This document shows positions 62,078 through 64,000 of a DNA stretch of 64,000 nt, piece by piece (within the stretch, counting starts at the first letter, position 1; every line of letters begins with the position of its first letter). Below the pieces are notes generated by a model. That model worked only from the letters and a program-made list of their open reading frames with translations. It was not told the DNA's origin and did not search any database. This DNA comes from Candidatus Zixiibacteriota bacterium (GTDB taxonomy: Bacteria > Zixibacteria > MSB-5A5 > GN15 > JACZUZ01): contig JAJRPM010000011.1 of the NCBI GenBank assembly GCA_024280775.1, positions 1 to 64,000 of the forward strand, read 5' to 3'. Position numbers and translations under genes: made by a program.

Positions 62078-62407
62078 GTTTCATTCGAAGATTTCAAGAA
62101 AACCGTCACCGAAGAAGAGCAAGAGGATGCTTTCAAAGACTAAATCGCCTCAATGGAAAAACTGATAGCATCCGGCAAGCAGGACGATTTTGAGAAAGCG
62201 CTGGATGACATCAAGATGGGAATCAAACGCGAGTTTGTCTCACATATCGGTGGCGAGAAAGCGCGATATGCGAACTTCTTCCTGAAAATCGACCCGGCGA
62301 TTAAGCAAGCGGCGAATATCATCGCCTCGCCCAAAGAATTCTCACGAATCCTTACCGAAGGCGCTGACAGAGCGCAAGTCGAGTCGAAAGCGAAATCCAG
62401 CGAGTAA
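62078..62407 (+). pseudogene. ctpA C-terminal extension behind TAG and TAA stops
   Basis: Same frame as ctpA. It reads VSFEDFKKTVTEEEQEDAF..KD, then a TAA (62141-62143), then IASMEKLIASGKQDDFEKALDDIKMGIKREFVSHIGGEKARYANFFLKIDPAIKQAANII (split). This matches the helical tail of S41A proteases (FKKxL..eeae..l..lk..i..EI.s.y.g..gry...l..D..i..A..il). Two stops make a single sequencing error unlikely. An internal ATG (62153) could give an 84-residue protein. Decay of the tail, or its production as a separate peptide, are both possible. Confidence 0.75.
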
Positions 62408-62453
62408 GACTCAATACTCCATAGCAACACTCCAAAACAACACTCCAAAAACA

Positions 62454-62489
62454 AATAGGGCCGACGGATTAAACTCCGACGACCCTATT
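62454..62489. terminator. Bidirectional hairpin terminator
   Basis: AATAGGGCCGACGGA and TCCGACGACCCTATT pair (two mismatches) around TTAAAC. It follows ctpA and precedes, on the other strand, the lipoprotein gene ending at 62569. A short T run follows on the plus strand (GCTTTTTATG) after a gap. Confidence 0.7.
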
Positions 62490-62568
62490 CTGTTATGCTT
62501 TTTATGAGATGTTCTTAGCGCTTTTCTCAAATTTCTCTTAGCCTTTTACACTCTCATAAGTCTTCACC

Positions 62569-63033
62569 TCAAAAACCAATCGGCTCTTGAGGTGTAATTT
62601 TCTCAACTAACCATTGTCCCTTTTCGTGGTTCAAACGAATCTTCACCGGCAACAGACTATCAGTTGTCGAGTCAGGACTGCGATAGCGCATCTTCAAATC
62701 CACTTCTGCTATTTTCTTGGTGTAGAAGAATGACCGATTCGCAAAACCATGAAACGGCCAGGCGACACCGTCAACATTCAACGCTCCCCATTGTCCCTGC
62801 TTACCCATTTCGGCATAGAATCTTCCGGTAAGAAGACTATCAAGCGAACGATCATATTCTCCGCGATAGAACTTTTCCAACTTCCCCAACTGTTCCTTAA
62901 TATGCGGAATCTCATCACGTTTGGGCGGACGATCCACGCACCCGGTGAGAGTAATTAGCCCCACAGCAAACGCAGGCATCAGCAAGGATACCAATCCCTT
63001 TGGTTTGCTCACAAAATTTGCCCGATTTATCAT
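62569..63033 (-). CDS. Small lipoprotein of unknown function
   Basis: ATG 63033 overlaps the stop of the gene before it and starts a signal with lipobox LTGC (Cys ~33; LVSLLMPAFAVGLITLTGCVD). The 154-residue protein then has an acidic/basic helix (DEIPHIKEQLGKLEKFYRGEYD) and a beta-rich part with LNVDGVAWPFHGFANRSFFYTKKIAEVDLKMRY (split) and KGQWLVEKITP. No family is recognised. An NTF2-like fold is possible from the pattern of strands. The overlap suggests translation coupling with the upstream gene. Confidence 0.8.
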   Translation of the reverse strand: MINRANFVSKPKGLVSLLMPAFAVGLITLTGCVDRPPKRDEIPHIKEQLGKLEKFYRGEYDRSLDSLLTGRFYAEMGKQGQWGALNVDGVAWPFHGFANRSFFYTKKIAEVDLKMRYRSPDSTTDSLLPVKIRLNHEKGQWLVEKITPQEPIGF

Positions 63034-64000
63034 TTTGGCGCCCGCTCTCTCCAGGTAAAAAACCTGCCCCATTCTTTATCCAAAACTTTTGCATCCACTA
63101 GCCGTCGCACAGTGATTGTCACCAATCTATTCCAAAGCCAGAATCGATGCGCTGGCAGTAACTCAACCCCGCTCTTCTTGAAGATAGACTCAACCTTCGA
63201 GCTAAACTTCTTTCGAATCGGTATCAGAGGTTTAGTAAGTAATTTCACTGCATCCTCGACACGGTCAATGTCATGCGTATACATCAGCGCCGTCTCTTTG
63301 GACGGCAGAAAGTAATTGGGGGCCATATTGGCCGTCGGGATACGCCTGGTGCACATCACCGCCGGGACATGATCGCCAAAAACTCGACGCCTTGAAGATG
63401 GGTCGTAGTAGTAGAATTCGCCACCATCACGCAAACTACTATCTAGCAGAATATACCCATAGCCCTCGGTAACCATATCGCATGGCGCATCAAGACTGAT
63501 AATCTGCGGCGGCCCTTCGCCTCGAATAAGGAACTCCGAACCGACTTCTTCCCACATAACAATACCGCCAACTAAAGGAAACAGATGGTGCATCATGCCA
63601 GTGCCTTCTAGTGTCTCCTTTTTCCCCTGAGTTATCAACCCAGCGTCCATCATCTTCTGCCGCTTCTCAATAAACTTCGGCATTGCTTTTCCGATAGCTT
63701 CGGCAAAACTGTCGGCAAATGTGTCAATAAGGGAATTAATTTCGTCGGCGGGAAGCCCCTCAATAGTGGTCAAAGCGCTTTGATATGTATTATCACCGTT
63801 GGCTTTGACTATTCCGAACTCCTCCATTGATCTGATAATACGTGAGAGAACTGCAAAAGGAACACCGAGTTTTTTGGAAAGCGCGCCAATAGAACTTCGC
63901 TGTTGCAGTGACTTGTGGATAAGCAGAGCAAGGTCTGTTTTCAACGAGGCGTTGTATTTCAACACACTTCCGGCTTTCGGGAGGGACTTCTCATAGTCCA
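63030..64000 (-). CDS. Conserved protein with an N-terminal winged helix, cut by the window edge
   Basis: The frame is open to the right edge, so the true start may lie outside; a GTG at 63965 is the last internal candidate. Visible residues include an HTH (HKSLQQRSSIGALSKKLGVPFAVLSRIIRSMEEFGIV, split). The rest (FADSFAEAIGKAMPKFIEKRQ, GGIVMWEEVGSEFLIRGEGPP, DSSLRDGGEFYYYDPSSRRRVFGDHV) forms an unrecognised sensor-like domain. There is no membrane segment. It overlaps the lipoprotein gene by four bases, so it may control or share a pathway with it. Confidence 0.75.
   Translation of the reverse strand, partial: DYEKSLPKAGSVLKYNASLKTDLALLIHKSLQQRSSIGALSKKLGVPFAVLSRIIRSMEEFGIVKANGDNTYQSALTTIEGLPADEINSLIDTFADSFAEAIGKAMPKFIEKRQKMMDAGLITQGKKETLEGTGMMHHLFPLVGGIVMWEEVGSEFLIRGEGPPQIISLDAPCDMVTEGYGYILLDSSLRDGGEFYYYDPSSRRRVFGDHVPAVMCTRRIPTANMAPNYFLPSKETALMYTHDIDRVEDAVKLLTKPLIPIRKKFSSKVESIFKKSGVELLPAHRFWLWNRLVTITVRRLVDAKVLDKEWGRFFTWRERAPK

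Overview
The window reads as a chromosome segment from a free-living, Gram-negative-type bacterium of the FCB superphylum. A Zixibacteria-like candidate phylum is my best guess. The clues are large secreted proteins ending in paired dockerin-type repeats (three genes) or in a type IX-like FlgD-fold sorting domain (one gene), many lipoproteins, and a pilMNO-PilP-PilQ cluster. The lineage is inference from domain style, not from a marker phylogeny. TGA is an ordinary stop here: it ends mutS2, pilM, the sigma factor, the anti-sigma gene and the TonB-like gene inside ATGA overlaps.

Layout. 1-0.57 kb: interspersed repeats and possibly the tail of a gene. 0.57-7.1 kb: a small membrane protein, glutamine synthetase, two tandem secreted paralogues of unknown family, an SprA-related protein and a large TIM-barrel-like protein. 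7.3-9.3 kb: a three-gene His-rich/HupE/membrane-anchor set that looks like metal handling. 9.3-15.2 kb: two penicillin-binding/beta-lactamase-fold hydrolases, a propeller lipoprotein and a GntR/FCD regulator with a palindromic operator. 15.2-17.3 kb: yebC-ruvC-ruvA. 17.5-27 kb: very large secreted proteins (choice-of-anchor B/dockerin, beta-helix/type IX-like, CHRD/dockerin) and a HIT protein. 27.3-29.5 kb: an AraC regulator divergent from a secreted two-domain alpha/beta-barrel protein. 29.7-39 kb: a genome-maintenance run rpsU-yqeY-cvpA-mutS2-dnaG-recN, then an ECF sigma/anti-sigma/UPF0145 set. 39-43.9 kb: repeats, small genes, tRNA-Ala(GGC), a TonB-domain protein and deoC. 43.9-55.1 kb, minus strand: an acyl-CoA ligase, an Ig-like lipoprotein and the type IV pilus cluster pilM-pilN-pilO-(AMIN+PilP)-pilQ with a separate pilin gene upstream. 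55.8-64 kb: a subtilisin with PKD, cohesin-like and dockerin parts, an alkylation-repair pair (ogt and a probable alkA remnant), a HAD phosphatase, the processing protease ctpA, a lipoprotein and an edge-truncated regulator-like gene.

The most unusual points are: (1) dnaG is interrupted by one in-frame TGA although its downstream half is preserved; (2) ctpA is followed in the same frame by its own family's C-terminal extension, cut off by a TAG and a TAA; (3) the AMIN domain normally found in PilQ is instead joined to PilP through a ~370-residue Lys/Ala/Pro-rich, histone-H1-like linker; (4) several families of palindromic interspersed repeats occur, one as a 112-bp pair bracketing a small membrane-protein gene and one as a composite with an 81-bp repeat; (5) two tandem secreted paralogues belong to no family I recognise. 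I saw no CRISPR array, no transposase and no recognisable defence system.
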